A DNA stretch of 64,000 bases, taken from Actinernus sp. WN-2022 (lineage: Eukaryota > Cnidaria > Anthozoa > Actiniaria > Actinernidae). Positions 54,349 to 64,000 of this stretch are shown one piece after another. Within the stretch, counting starts at the first letter, position 1, and every line of letters begins with the position of its first letter. Under the pieces are notes generated by a model. The model was not told the origin of the DNA and searched no databases. It saw only the letters and a list, made by a program, of their open reading frames with translations. Both the position numbers and the translations under genes were made by a program. The stretch covers positions 434,001 through 498,000 of the forward strand of contig JAOWCC010000930.1 in assembly GCA_030867875.1 (NCBI GenBank). The letters run 5' to 3'.

Positions 54349-56272
54349 AAGTTTTGGGTTAAATCCATGATTCGAATCGCCGCTTAGTTTTCTCTGAGAA
54401 ATTAATTAAAGAATCGTGTTGGTTTACTTTTTTCCTATGAATCGTATAAAACGAAGAAAGTTATAACTTTGAGATCGCCGGTGCGATGTTTTTAGCTTTT
54501 AAATACTTCTAGAGCACGTACGAACATGAGCAACGTCTCAATTTGAAGTTTAATTAGAATTATTGTGAATACAACGTTATGATTTGCTTTTGACGCGCTA
54601 AGTTTATAGTTTTTATTTAATGCTCTCTAAGATTTGTTTTCTCGCGTTTGCCTTTACTCAGCTTTAGACTGAATGGACTTTGCCGCTAACTCCGCCGGGG
54701 AGACTTTTTTAGCGTTTAAGTACTTCTAGAGCACGTACGAACATGAGCAACGTCTCAATTTGAAGCTTGGATTATTGTGAATACAACGTTATAATTTGCT
54801 TTTGACGCGCTAAGTTTATAGTTTTTATTTAATGCTCACTAGGATTTGTTTTGTCGCGGTTGCCTTAATACTCAGCTTCAGTTTGAAAGTACTTTGCCGC
54901 AAACTCGGCTGGGCGATTTTTTTAGCTTTTAAATACTTCTAGAGCAGGTACGAACATGAGTTACGTCTCATTTTGGAGCTTGAACTAATTTAAACGTAAG
55001 TTCAAGATTTGCTCATGACGCGCAAGTGTTATTTTAACAATAATTTTGAGTTTTCGCTCTGTGTCAATTTCAATGGCTAATCATGCGGCGGGTGTGCTAT
55101 TGTTCGTTAAGGAGCAAGAGAGCAAGAGAGCCCAAGAGAAGTCCCGCGGGAATATTCAAACTTCAAAACGGGAGGCGAATTCGAGGTTTTAAGACATGGC
55201 TTGGAAATATTGATTTCGATAATACTAATACTGGTCAGATTACTATGAAAAAACGGCTGGTAGTAAGTAACATACTAAACTAACTTTTCCAGGTGGTACC
55301 TAAGTAGAAAACACGATTGTTAGCGAGAAAATTGGCCTCAAAGTGAGCTAAAGTGAATATTCCACTGTAGAAACAGTTAAAAAACTCAAAATTCATGGTC
55401 CAACCGATAATGCTTATACTCACTCAAATAAGTTGAAATTGGGTGGAAATTGTTCATTGATATAATAACAAATAATAATAAAAACATTTGTATAGCGCTA
55501 TATTCACGAATTGTTCATAGCACTTTACACTACTATATTAAAAACCTAAAATATTAAATAAAATAGTTAATGTCGAGTAAATTAAAATCAATACAAATAT
55601 ATATCTACATATAGATAGATAACTAATGATCGATACTAATATGCTTCCTTGAACAAGTAAGTCTTCAATTTAGATTTGAATAAATTAACTGATATGCTCT
55701 GCCTAATATCCAGAGGTAACTTATTCCAGAGCTTAGGGCCCGCGACCGAAAGGGCTCGGTCTCCATAGGTTTTAAGCTTTGCAGTAGGTTCAACAAGCAA
55801 ATTCTGCGATGTGGATCTAAGAAGACGCGGTGATATCCTATACCTAAATAATTCACTAATATAACGAGGCGCAAAGCCGTTCAGTGCTTTATAAACTAGC
55901 AAAAGCATTTTAAAAGTAATGCGAAATCGTACAGGAAGCCAGTGCAGATTGATCAGCTTAGGTGTTATATGGTCATACTTTCTCGTTAAGGTTCTGAACT
56001 AGTTGGAGGCTATCTAACAAGTACTTGGGAAGGCCATACAACAAAGAATTACAATTATCTAATTTAGAACTAATGATATCTCTTCTTCAAAAGCCAGGTA
56101 GTACCTGCTCTAGCAAATTTCATTTAACCACAAATAAGCAAAACGTCTAGTTCACTTAAGCCTTTTAGTCCAATTCCTCTATTGTTTGCCTCGTTATTCA
56201 TTGTGTAGGCTTTGAATTTAGCGCTCCTGCATCTAATAAAATACCCGGATGTGTCGCGCCATTCTGCGCGAT
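54349..56272. repeat. Segmental repeat A, copy 2 (with LINE insertion)
   Basis: Homologous to 36274-37788 but with one fewer 210-bp sub-repeat and with a LINE inserted at 55464-56073. It ends at TTCTGCGCGAT, as does copy 1, and is followed immediately by repeat B copy 2. Confidence 0.9.
55464..56073 (-). pseudogene. 5'-truncated CR1-type LINE, inserted with TSD TGATAT
   Basis: Absent from the matching place in copy 1 of repeat A (about 37587). It is flanked by TGATAT (55458-55463 and 56074-56079). The minus strand encodes LLYGLPKYLLDSLQ, then LHWLPVRFRITFKM, LLVYKALNGFAPRYISELF and DRALSVAGPKLWNKLPLDIR, the C-terminal RT region of CR1/L2-like LINEs, ending in KLKTYLFKEAY. The 3' tail is AATAATAATAAAA-like (55464-55490). 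It is frameshifted only between the first blocks, so relatively recent. Confidence 0.88.
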
Positions 56273-56277
56273 TTCCC

Positions 56278-58288
56278 ATTTAGCTTGGCCGCCATCTTAG
56301 ATCGTCAATTCACGTGACAAAATACTCCCAAAATCTGGGAGTATTTGATCACGTGATCCAGCTTACCACGGTCTTCTCTGGAGTAGCCGCCATCTTGGAT
56401 CAGACCGAGAAGACCCTGGGGACGAGGTCTTGTTATATATTCGGGTAATTATGCCAACGCATGTGCTGCACATGCGCACAAATGAGATGTCGAAAAGTTT
56501 CCGATTTCGAAATATGTCGGAAATGCTTCGAAATCCGAAAAAAAAATCAGAAACATGTTTCGAAGGATTCCGAAATCCGAAATATATTTCGAAATATATT
56601 TCGATCCGAAAAGAATATCGTAATTTTTTTACGAAAGCCGGGCCATACGAGGCTAATGTTTTATGACCCAGCATGCATTTCAAGCATAACTTTCGGAAAG
56701 ATTTCGACATAGTTCACAATCGATCGAAATGATTCCGAAATAGTTCGGAATAGATCCGGAACATTTTCGAAACGAAAATAATATCGTAATTTTAATATCG
56801 TATTTTTTTTACGAATGGCGCTCCATAGTATTAAAGGAAGCGGCCCCTGTCGAAAGATAGTTCGGAGCCGACAGTTCGTGAATTCTCCGGTTGTTTATAT
56901 AGGGAAAGCTTCGCGAAAGTCTTTGATATTTGGTGTGGCAAGACTCCAAATAAACGCGAACGATAGCCTAGAGTCGTGCCGAAGGCTCATCCCATATAAG
57001 ACGACTAAATCCTCACTCGGATAGGAAATTGAGAGCCTAAGGGAGTGTTCATTATTTATGTGTTTTTTTTCGGGGGGAGTTAGGGTTAGGTTGGGGGCAA
57101 CAAAAGTTTCAAGTGCTTTTTTAGGCCAGGGGGGTCATCAAAGATTTTACCTACTCCTTGGGGGGTCATCAAAGTTTTGACATACCTGTCGTGTAAAATG
57201 AAATTGCTGTTGTAATGCTAAGGCAATATTTAGTCTCCAGAACACAGGAAACCAATTTTTTAGAGAGCAGTAAAATCTCAAAAATTTAGGCTTGGGTCTT
57301 CGGCCCTCGCAACATTTCAAACATGTATTCTGCTTTGTTTACTTTATATGCAGGATGGTATTCTCTAAGCTCATGATCAAAGGCAAATCCCCATAGGAGA
57401 GATAATGCATTGGTGTTCAGGAGATTAGTTTAATGCCAATGCCGAGCTCTTTTTCCTTCATTTATTTATTTGAGACTACGGAACAATGCAATATGATGCA
57501 CTAGAATGCAATATAATGGTTCAATTTGAAGTACCCATCCTGGAAGGACAGCGAGGTAGAGATTTTCAGAAGAATACATGTATACTGATATACATACTTT
57601 ATATATGTTATGTTCACACCACGATTCATTGCAAACCTAACCCCCAAATAAAACAAACCCTAACCATTTTCGATCCCAAATCATTTTAGAACGACTCTAA
57701 ATACATCTGAACTATAATGGATAATTTTTGTACTTTTGAAGTGGCCTAGTTTAACACTGGCAATCGTGGTGTGCCTTAACATGAAGTCGAAAGATTCGTC
57801 GGCCATTTGACATGATGAGTTCATTGTTCGAAGCCCTAGCCTTGCGTGCGTCAAAATGTGATTGATGGAATGTCAATCATAGAACTCGAGCCGCGCCAAT
57901 CAGAAACCCCGTTCGTGAACGAACCCCGGGGTGTGTCTGCAAGCGTTTCCTTCTTCTCTCCTCCCCTCCTCCCTCCTTCCATGTTTGCTCTCGCCCCATT
58001 TTTCGCGCGGCCAAATGCTCCGAAATAAAACATCTCACTGGCTCGGAGAAACGGGTTCGCGGAAAATTTTAAAAATCCCCTCCTCCCCCCACCCCCGAAA
58101 AAAAAAAACCAGCAAAAAAAAACCGGCCCCCCTCTCCATCAATTTTCAATTGCCCGTCCCTAAATCTAGTTGCCGATGAGAATAAAGCTTTCAGCGTTAA
58201 TTTCGTATTTGGGTTGCAAAAACGTTTCTTCAACAAGGGCAATAAAGTGGTTCAACGTTAAATGCGTAACGTTCAAAAGTTAAGTTAA
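56278..58288. repeat. Repeat B, copy 2
   Basis: Close copy of 46131-48195 with small differences, for example in the G-rich tract, where about 30 bases near 57065-57095 differ from 46960-47010. It contains the same hairpin, the TTTCGAAA cluster and the right end GTTCAAAAGTTAAGTTAA. The copy joins repeat A copy 2 on the left and the triplicated 1.75-kb unit on the right. Confidence 0.85.
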
Positions 58289-58289
58289 A

Positions 58290-60042
58290 CAAGAGGCTGT
58301 ACCAGCCTTTACTCGGGCCATATGGAATTTCAACAAGGAATAGTTAGTATTCTTTGCAGGTTTGATTAAAAAATATTTTACGCTTGCAATTCTTTTTACC
58401 CTTTGGGAGAATAATAAATTATTTTGAATTCTTTTTACAAGAGTTACATATATAAATTATTTTTAAGAAGAATTGTGATTCTGTCTCCAGGGAAGCCATA
58501 TAATAAACATATTATATTAGTCATATAAATATAATTCTATTTTAGAGTGCCTGGGATGATAACTGCCATGGAAAACAGAAAACAAATTGCAGCCATGTTT
58601 ATAACAGTAGCTACATATGTTTGAGACAATATACATGTAGCAACACAAGACCAGTGATAATATAGTGAACACGAATAGTTAATTATGTCCTGCTCTGCTA
58701 AGACTTACGACTCTTTATCAAACAAGTTTGATTTCACATGGTTTCGCATGGTTTTCAGGGAAGAATAGGCGAATCCTTGCTGACGTGATTGTTTACATTT
58801 TTGCCTGATTAGCATAAATTAAACTTCAAGCTACAAACAGAGTACATCAGTTGAAAGAGAATTTTAAACTTATTAATCACCGAAAATGTAAGATTGATAT
58901 GTTAAATATTTACGGAGAAATTGACTTTTCAAAACTGTAAAATGGGCTGGGGGGCAAAAGTTGCCAACAGCCATACATTCTTTGTAAATTTTGCTATTTT
59001 TAAAAGTACTTATCACTGACTTGTTCCTCAAAATAAATTTATTTTATCATTCTAAAATTTTCGGTGATGATCAAGTGTGTCAATCTCTTTCGATTTATTG
59101 ACTCTGTTTGTTTATATGTAAGTTGCTTGAAGTTTGATGTATGCTAATAAGGAAAAAATGTAAACAAGGATTCTCCTATACAAGAGGCCAAGTAAGATCA
59201 ACAACAAGTCTTTAAAATAACACATGCAATGTTCCATTGAACTTCCTCCCAGTGATTTAGCATTCAGTTTTGCACTGTATCATTAGCTTTGTCTATTTAC
59301 TTGCAGCTACTACACCAGGAGTCAACCCGCAGGTACCCTGGGGATTTACACAAATACCCAATCAAACTCGTTGTATCAAATCCCCTGATATGGGACACAG
59401 CAATCAGTAAACATTCATACAAGGTTCCTGATCTATGAACCAATTAGTGAGCTTTTCCCCCTCACCGTTGGGCAACAACAATTAATTCTGACAGGTTCCC
59501 ATGGATCTACCCCTGGGGTAAGCTGTCTTCACAGATCTTCCCGCTTATTTAGAAGTATTCCTGGATCGGTATTCCTATTTTACCAAAAGAACTGATAAAT
59601 TGGGCCAATTTCTGGATCCCATTTTCTAGTCTTTTAGAAGCCATTTAAACTTTTAGAGGAAATAATAAATATCAACACTACAACCTGGTATTAAACATTT
59701 GTGTTTACTTACCAAATAATTTGGGCGCGGACGCAATCTCATTCTCAGACTCCTTTCGTATATAAAAACGTGAGAATTTTCCATACAAACGGCCCGTAGA
59801 ACTCCTGTCTGCCCTAGAAAAAATTAACATCTTGGTATTTCTGTCGAAGAAGCCTTTGGTTTCAGCAAAAATGGCCCAAAAACTTAAGGTGATTTGCCAT
59901 AACAAGGCATAAGTCCTTTGTAGCCGCCATCTTGAATTTTTCAGAGAGAAACTGTCCCGCGTGTTTATCCCGTGGGGAATCGATTATGATTGGTTGACGG
60001 TGCGAAAGGTCGACACTGAAAATAATAATAATAACAATAATA
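58290..60042. repeat. Tandem unit C, copy 1 (about 1753 bp)
   Basis: Begins ACAAGAGGCTGTACCAGCC. The unit is repeated at 60043 and 61799 with very few differences. It contains a possible minus-strand exon (59714-59935) ending before GTAAGTAAAC, with KMLIFSRADRSSTGRLYGKF in one frame. No recognised protein results. Confidence 0.9.
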
Positions 60043-61798
60043 ACAAGAGGTTGTACCAGCCTTTACTCGGGCCATATGGAATTTCAACAAGGAATAGTTG
60101 GTATTCTTTGCATGCAGGTTTGATTAAAAAAGTATTTTACGCTTGCAATTGTTTTAGCCTTTGGGAGAATAATAAATTATTTGAATTCTTTTTACAGGAG
60201 TTACATATATAAATTATTTTTAAGAAGAATTGTGATTCTGTCTCCAGAGAAGCCATATAATAACAATATTACATTGGTTATGTAAAAATAATCCTATTTT
60301 AGAGTGCCTGGGATGATAACTGCCATGGAAAACAGAAAGCAAATTGCAGCCATGTTTATAACAGTAGCTACATATGTTTGAGACAATATACATGTAGCAA
60401 CACAAGACCAGTGATAATATAGTGAACACGAATAGTTAATTATGTCCTGCTCTGCTAAGACTTACGACTCTTTATCAAACAAGTTTGATTTCACATGGTT
60501 TCGCATGGTTTCAGGGAAGAATAGGCGAATCCTTGCTGACGTGATTGTTTACATTTTTGCCTGATTAGCATAAATTAAACTTCAAGCTACAAACAGAGTA
60601 CATCAGTTGAAAGAGAATTTTAAACTTATTAATAACCGAAAATGTAAGATTGATATGTTAAATATTTACGGAGAAATTGACTTTTCAAAACTGTAAAATG
60701 GGCTGGGGGGCAAAAGTTGCCAACAGCCATACATTCTTTGTAAATTTTGCTATTTTTAAAAGTACTTATCACTGACTTGTTCCTCAAAATAAATTTATTT
60801 TATCATTCTAAAATTTTCGGTGATGATCAAGTGTGTCAATCCCTTTCGATTTATTGACTCTGTTTGTTTATATGTAAGTTGCTTGAAGTTTGATGTATGC
60901 TAATAAGGAAAAAATGTAAACAAGGATTCTCCTATACAAGAGGCCAAGTAAGATCAACAACAAGTCTTTAAAATAACACATGCAATGTTCCTTTGAACTT
61001 CCTCCCAGTGATTTAGCATTCAGTTTTGCACTGTATCATTAGCTTTGTCTATTTACTTGCAGCTACTACACCAGGAGTCAACCCGCAGGTACCCTGGGGA
61101 TTTACACAAATACCCAATCAAACTCGTTGTATCAAATCCCCTGATATGGGACACAGCAATCAGTAAACATTCATACAAGGTTCCTGATCTATGAACCAAT
61201 TAGTGAGCTTTTCCCCCTCACCGTTGGGCAACAACAATTAATTCTGACAGGTTCCCATGGATCTACCCCTGGGGTAAGCTGTCTTCACAGATCTTCCCGC
61301 TTATTTAGAAGTATTCCTGGATCGGTATTCCTATTTTACCAAAAGAACTGATAAATTGGGCCAATTTCTGGATCCCATTTTCTAGTCTTTTAGAAGCCAT
61401 TTAAACTTTTAGAGGAAATAATAAATATCAACACTACAACCTGGTATTAAACATTTGTGTTTACTTACCAAATAATTTGGGCGCGGACGCAATCTCATTC
61501 TCAGACTCCTTTCGTATATAAAAACGTGAGAATTTTCCATACAAACGGCCCGTAGAACTCCTGTCTGCCCTAGAAAAAATTAACATCTTGGTATTTCTGT
61601 CGAAGAAGCCTTTGGTTTCAGCAAAAATGGCCCAAAAACTTAAGGTGATTTGCCATAACAAGGCATAAGTCCTTTGTAGCCGCCATCTTGAATTTTTCAG
61701 AGAGAAACTGTCCCGCGTGTTTATCCCGTGGGGAATCGATTATGATTGGTTGACGGTGCGAAAGGTCGACACTGAAAATAATAATAATAACAATAATA
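60043..61798. repeat. Tandem unit C, copy 2 (about 1756 bp)
   Basis: Almost identical to copy 1: two short ORFs near 59705-59905 and 59961-60212 reappear letter for letter at 61461-61661 and 61717-61968. It begins after an AATAATAATAATAACAATAA microsatellite that separates the copies, which may have helped the duplication. Confidence 0.92.
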
Positions 61799-62985
61799 AC
61801 AAGAGGTTGTACCAGCCTTTACTCGGGCCATATGGAATTTCAACAAGGAATAGTTGGTATTCTTTGCATGCAGGTTTGATTAAAAAAGTATTTTACGCTT
61901 GCAATTGTTTTAGCCTTTGGGAGAATAATAAATTATTTGAATTCTTTTTACAGGAGTTACATATATAAATTATTTTTAAGAAGAATTGTGATTCTGTCTC
62001 CAGAGAAGCCATATAATAACAATATTACATTGGTTATGTAAAAATAATCCTATTTTAGAGTGCCTGGGATGATAACTGCCATGGAAAACAGAAAGCAAAT
62101 TGCAGCCATGTTTATAACAGTAGCTACATATGTTTGAGACAATATATATGTACATGTAGCAACACAAGACCAGTTATAATATAGTGAACACGAATGGTTA
62201 ATTCTGTCCTACTCTGCTGAGACTTACAACTCTTTATCAAACGAGTTTGATTTCACATGGTTTCGCATGGTTTTCAGGGAAGAAGAAGCGAATCCTGGAT
62301 GACGTCATTGTTTACATTTTTGCCGCATTAGCATAAATTAAACTTCAAGCTACAAACAAACAGAGTACATCAGTTGAAAGAGAATTTTAAAATTAGTAAT
62401 CACCAAAAATGTAAGATTGATATGTTAAATATTTACAGAGAAATTGACATTTCAAAACTGTAAATTTTGCTATTTTTAAATACTTTTCCTCAAAATAATT
62501 TATTTGATCATTCTAAAATTTTCGGTGATTATCAAGTGTGTCAATCTCTTTCGATTGATGGACTCTGTTTATATGTACGTCGCTTGAAGTTTGATGTATG
62601 CTAATAAGGAAAAAATGTAAACGACGATTCGCCTATACAAGAGGCCAAGTAAAACCTCAACAACAAGTCTTTAAAATAACACATGCAATGTTCCTTTGAA
62701 CTTCCTTCCAGTGATTTAGCATTCAGTTTTTAACTGTATCAGTATAGCTTTGCATATTTACTGGCAGCTACTACATCAGGGGTCAACCCCAGGTACCCTG
62801 GGGATTTGCACAAATACCCAATCAAACTCGTTGTATCATATCCCCTGGTATGGGGCACAGCAATTAGTAAAACTTCATACAAGGTTCCCGATCTATGAAC
62901 CAAAGTGAGCTTTTCCCTCTCACCGATGGGCAACAAACAATTAATTCTGACAAGTTCCCATGGATCCACCCCTGGGGGAAGCTGC
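61799..62985. repeat. Tandem unit C, copy 3 (truncated, more diverged)
   Basis: Follows copies 1 and 2 to about 62985, where the CCTGGGGGAAGCTGC block changes to unrelated sequence. It has lost about 50 bases near 62460 and has many single changes. A 76-codon minus-strand ORF (62739-62969) is open only in this copy; its product is unrecognised. Confidence 0.85.
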
Positions 62986-63138
62986 TAATACATGCATTAT
63001 TTACCCATCCATATACTACAACAACAAAAGAATTTAAGGCAGCAGTCATGATTAATATGTATGTAATCTACTAGATTTAGCCTGTATATTAATATATAAA
63101 ATGTACATAGTGGCAACAAGAGAACTAGTACTACTATT

Positions 63139-63453
63139 CCCTGCTAGCAGAGGTCTCTCTCTGTCTTGGTAAAATGGAAGGCAAGGGAGAAACCTCTGCC
63201 GACATCCGACGCTTTCTCTGTCGCGCGTGCGTGAAGTTTCCTTGGCAAGAAGTGACGCGATTTCACGTGTACTTATGAGCGCATGAAACAACTGAAAAAA
63301 ACAACTGACGCGTACAGCTATTTCCGGTAAAACCTGTTTTCGAACTGGTTTGACTCGTCCATGAATGTGGACGGCAAGTGTCGGATGTCGGCAGAGGTCT
63401 CTCTCCCTCGCCTTCCATTTTACCAAGACAGAGAGAGACCTCTGCTAGCAGGG
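63139..63453. mobile_element. MITE with about 73-bp terminal inverted repeats
   Basis: CCCTGCTAGCAGAGGTCTCT at 63139 is mirrored at 63453, and pairing continues through GGTAAAATGGAAGGC and CTCTGCCGACATCCGAC to their complements. The centre (about 170 bases) is unique, with a TTTCACGTG site. No reliable TSD. Confidence 0.8.
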
Positions 63454-63599
63454 AAGTACCACTACTACTAACAGAGGAGAATGCCAATGTATTTAGCATC
63501 ATGGTATTGCTAACTGGGGACAAACTCATTTACTCTATGTATACAACTATATCCATTACACTTGAGGGCCAGAGATTTGGTTGCATTCTCAGTGTCGGC

Positions 63600-63778
63600 C
63601 TACAATTTAACATTCTGATCCAAGAAGACATGAAGGTCTAACCATTTGCAGATGTCAGAGCAAAGGCAGTACGTACCAGTTCTCCCACTTATTTGAAGGT
63701 CCCACCAGGATTTGAACTCACTACCTCCTGCACAACAGACTGACACTTAACCACTGAGCTGGAATGCAGTGTAAGCAA
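63600..63778 (-). repeat. tRNA-derived SINE
   Basis: On the minus strand it starts at about 63778 with a tRNA-like head: box A-like AGCTCAGTGGTTAAGTGTC and box B-like GAGTTCAAATCCTGG. A non-tRNA body (AAATAAGTGGGAGAACTGG, then CTGCAAATGGTTAGACC) runs to about 63600. The anticodon arm is disturbed, so it is not a functional tRNA. Confidence 0.65.
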
Positions 63779-64000
63779 TTATGCAAACTGGAGGCTACCA
63801 TCTTTCTGTTATAGGCTCAAACTTAGTTCAGCTAAAATTAATCCAATTGTAATGAAATTATAAATACATATAGATGATGTAACTTTGAAATTTAGAATAA
63901 ATTATTAGTTCTCAAATAAGGTATAGACTGCATGAGTCCATTTCAGAAATAAACATGCGATTTCCACTCGGTTTTTGGATTATTGGAGTCATCTGTCTTC
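63779..64000. other. Non-coding, nothing recognised
   Basis: AT-rich end of the window. Confidence 0.3.

Noticed and set aside
62739..62969. 76-codon minus-strand ORF as a gene
   Set aside because: The matching places in tandem copies 1 and 2 contain several stops, so the open frame is not conserved.
63600..63778. Functional tRNA gene on the minus strand
   Set aside because: Box A and box B are recognisable but the arms do not fold well and a SINE-like body follows.

Overview
The window looks like low-GC metazoan nuclear DNA, most probably from a cnidarian (coral or sea anemone). That assignment is inference. It rests on spliced host exons with consensus GT-AG borders, a Polinton/Maverick-type (adintovirus-like) integration, TTAGGG repeats, and a dense mixture of DNA transposons (hAT, Tc1, pogo, Mutator, IS3EU-like, Crypton-like), CR1-type LINEs, a gypsy-type LTR element and tRNA-derived SINEs. 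No bacterial operons, CRISPR arrays or rRNA genes were seen.

Region 1 (1-about 11.0 kb) is the right part of a Polinton/adintovirus-like element. In order it carries a capsid-like C-terminus running off the left edge, an A32/FtsK-type packaging ATPase, four small overlapping genes of which three have membrane segments, an 11-bp minisatellite, a retroviral-type integrase, and a convergent protein-primed family B DNA polymerase on the minus strand. The virion-side genes are open. The polymerase is broken by an in-frame TAG, a frameshift and a 1.04-kb transposon.

The most striking observation is a non-coding transposon family of about 1 kb. Its ends begin CACG and it makes 3-bp target duplications. 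Six TGACGTCA-type palindromes recur at the same internal places in each copy. One copy lies in the polymerase (8325-9366, TSD GTT). A second lies at the ATPase/next-gene boundary (973-3008, TSD TAT) and has itself been invaded by an inverted copy of the same family (1594-2627, TSD GCA).

Region 2 (11-31 kb) contains palindromic MITEs, a LINE split by a Crypton-like insertion, and a four-exon host gene on the minus strand (coding exons 30525-30695, 22047-22103, 20496-20577, 19424-19704). The gene predicts a 196-residue four-transmembrane protein with an MS4A/CD20-like layout. Its 8.4-kb first intron holds a 13-copy, 135-bp satellite and a miRNA-like hairpin.

Region 3 (30-41 kb) has a tandem duplication that copied exon 1 of that gene, nested insertions, a minisatellite with CCACGTGG cores, and a possible decayed spliced gene with a TATA box. 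Region 4 (41-53 kb) contains an IS3EU-like transposase broken by one stop, a gypsy-type gag/protease remnant with a recognisable LTR, a Mutator-like transposase ORF, and two hAT MITEs with perfect 8-bp TSDs. Region 5 (54-64 kb) holds second copies of two blocks seen at 36 and 46 kb. One of these carries a LINE insertion absent from its partner. A 1.75-kb unit present about 2.7 times in tandem, a MITE and a tRNA-derived SINE follow.
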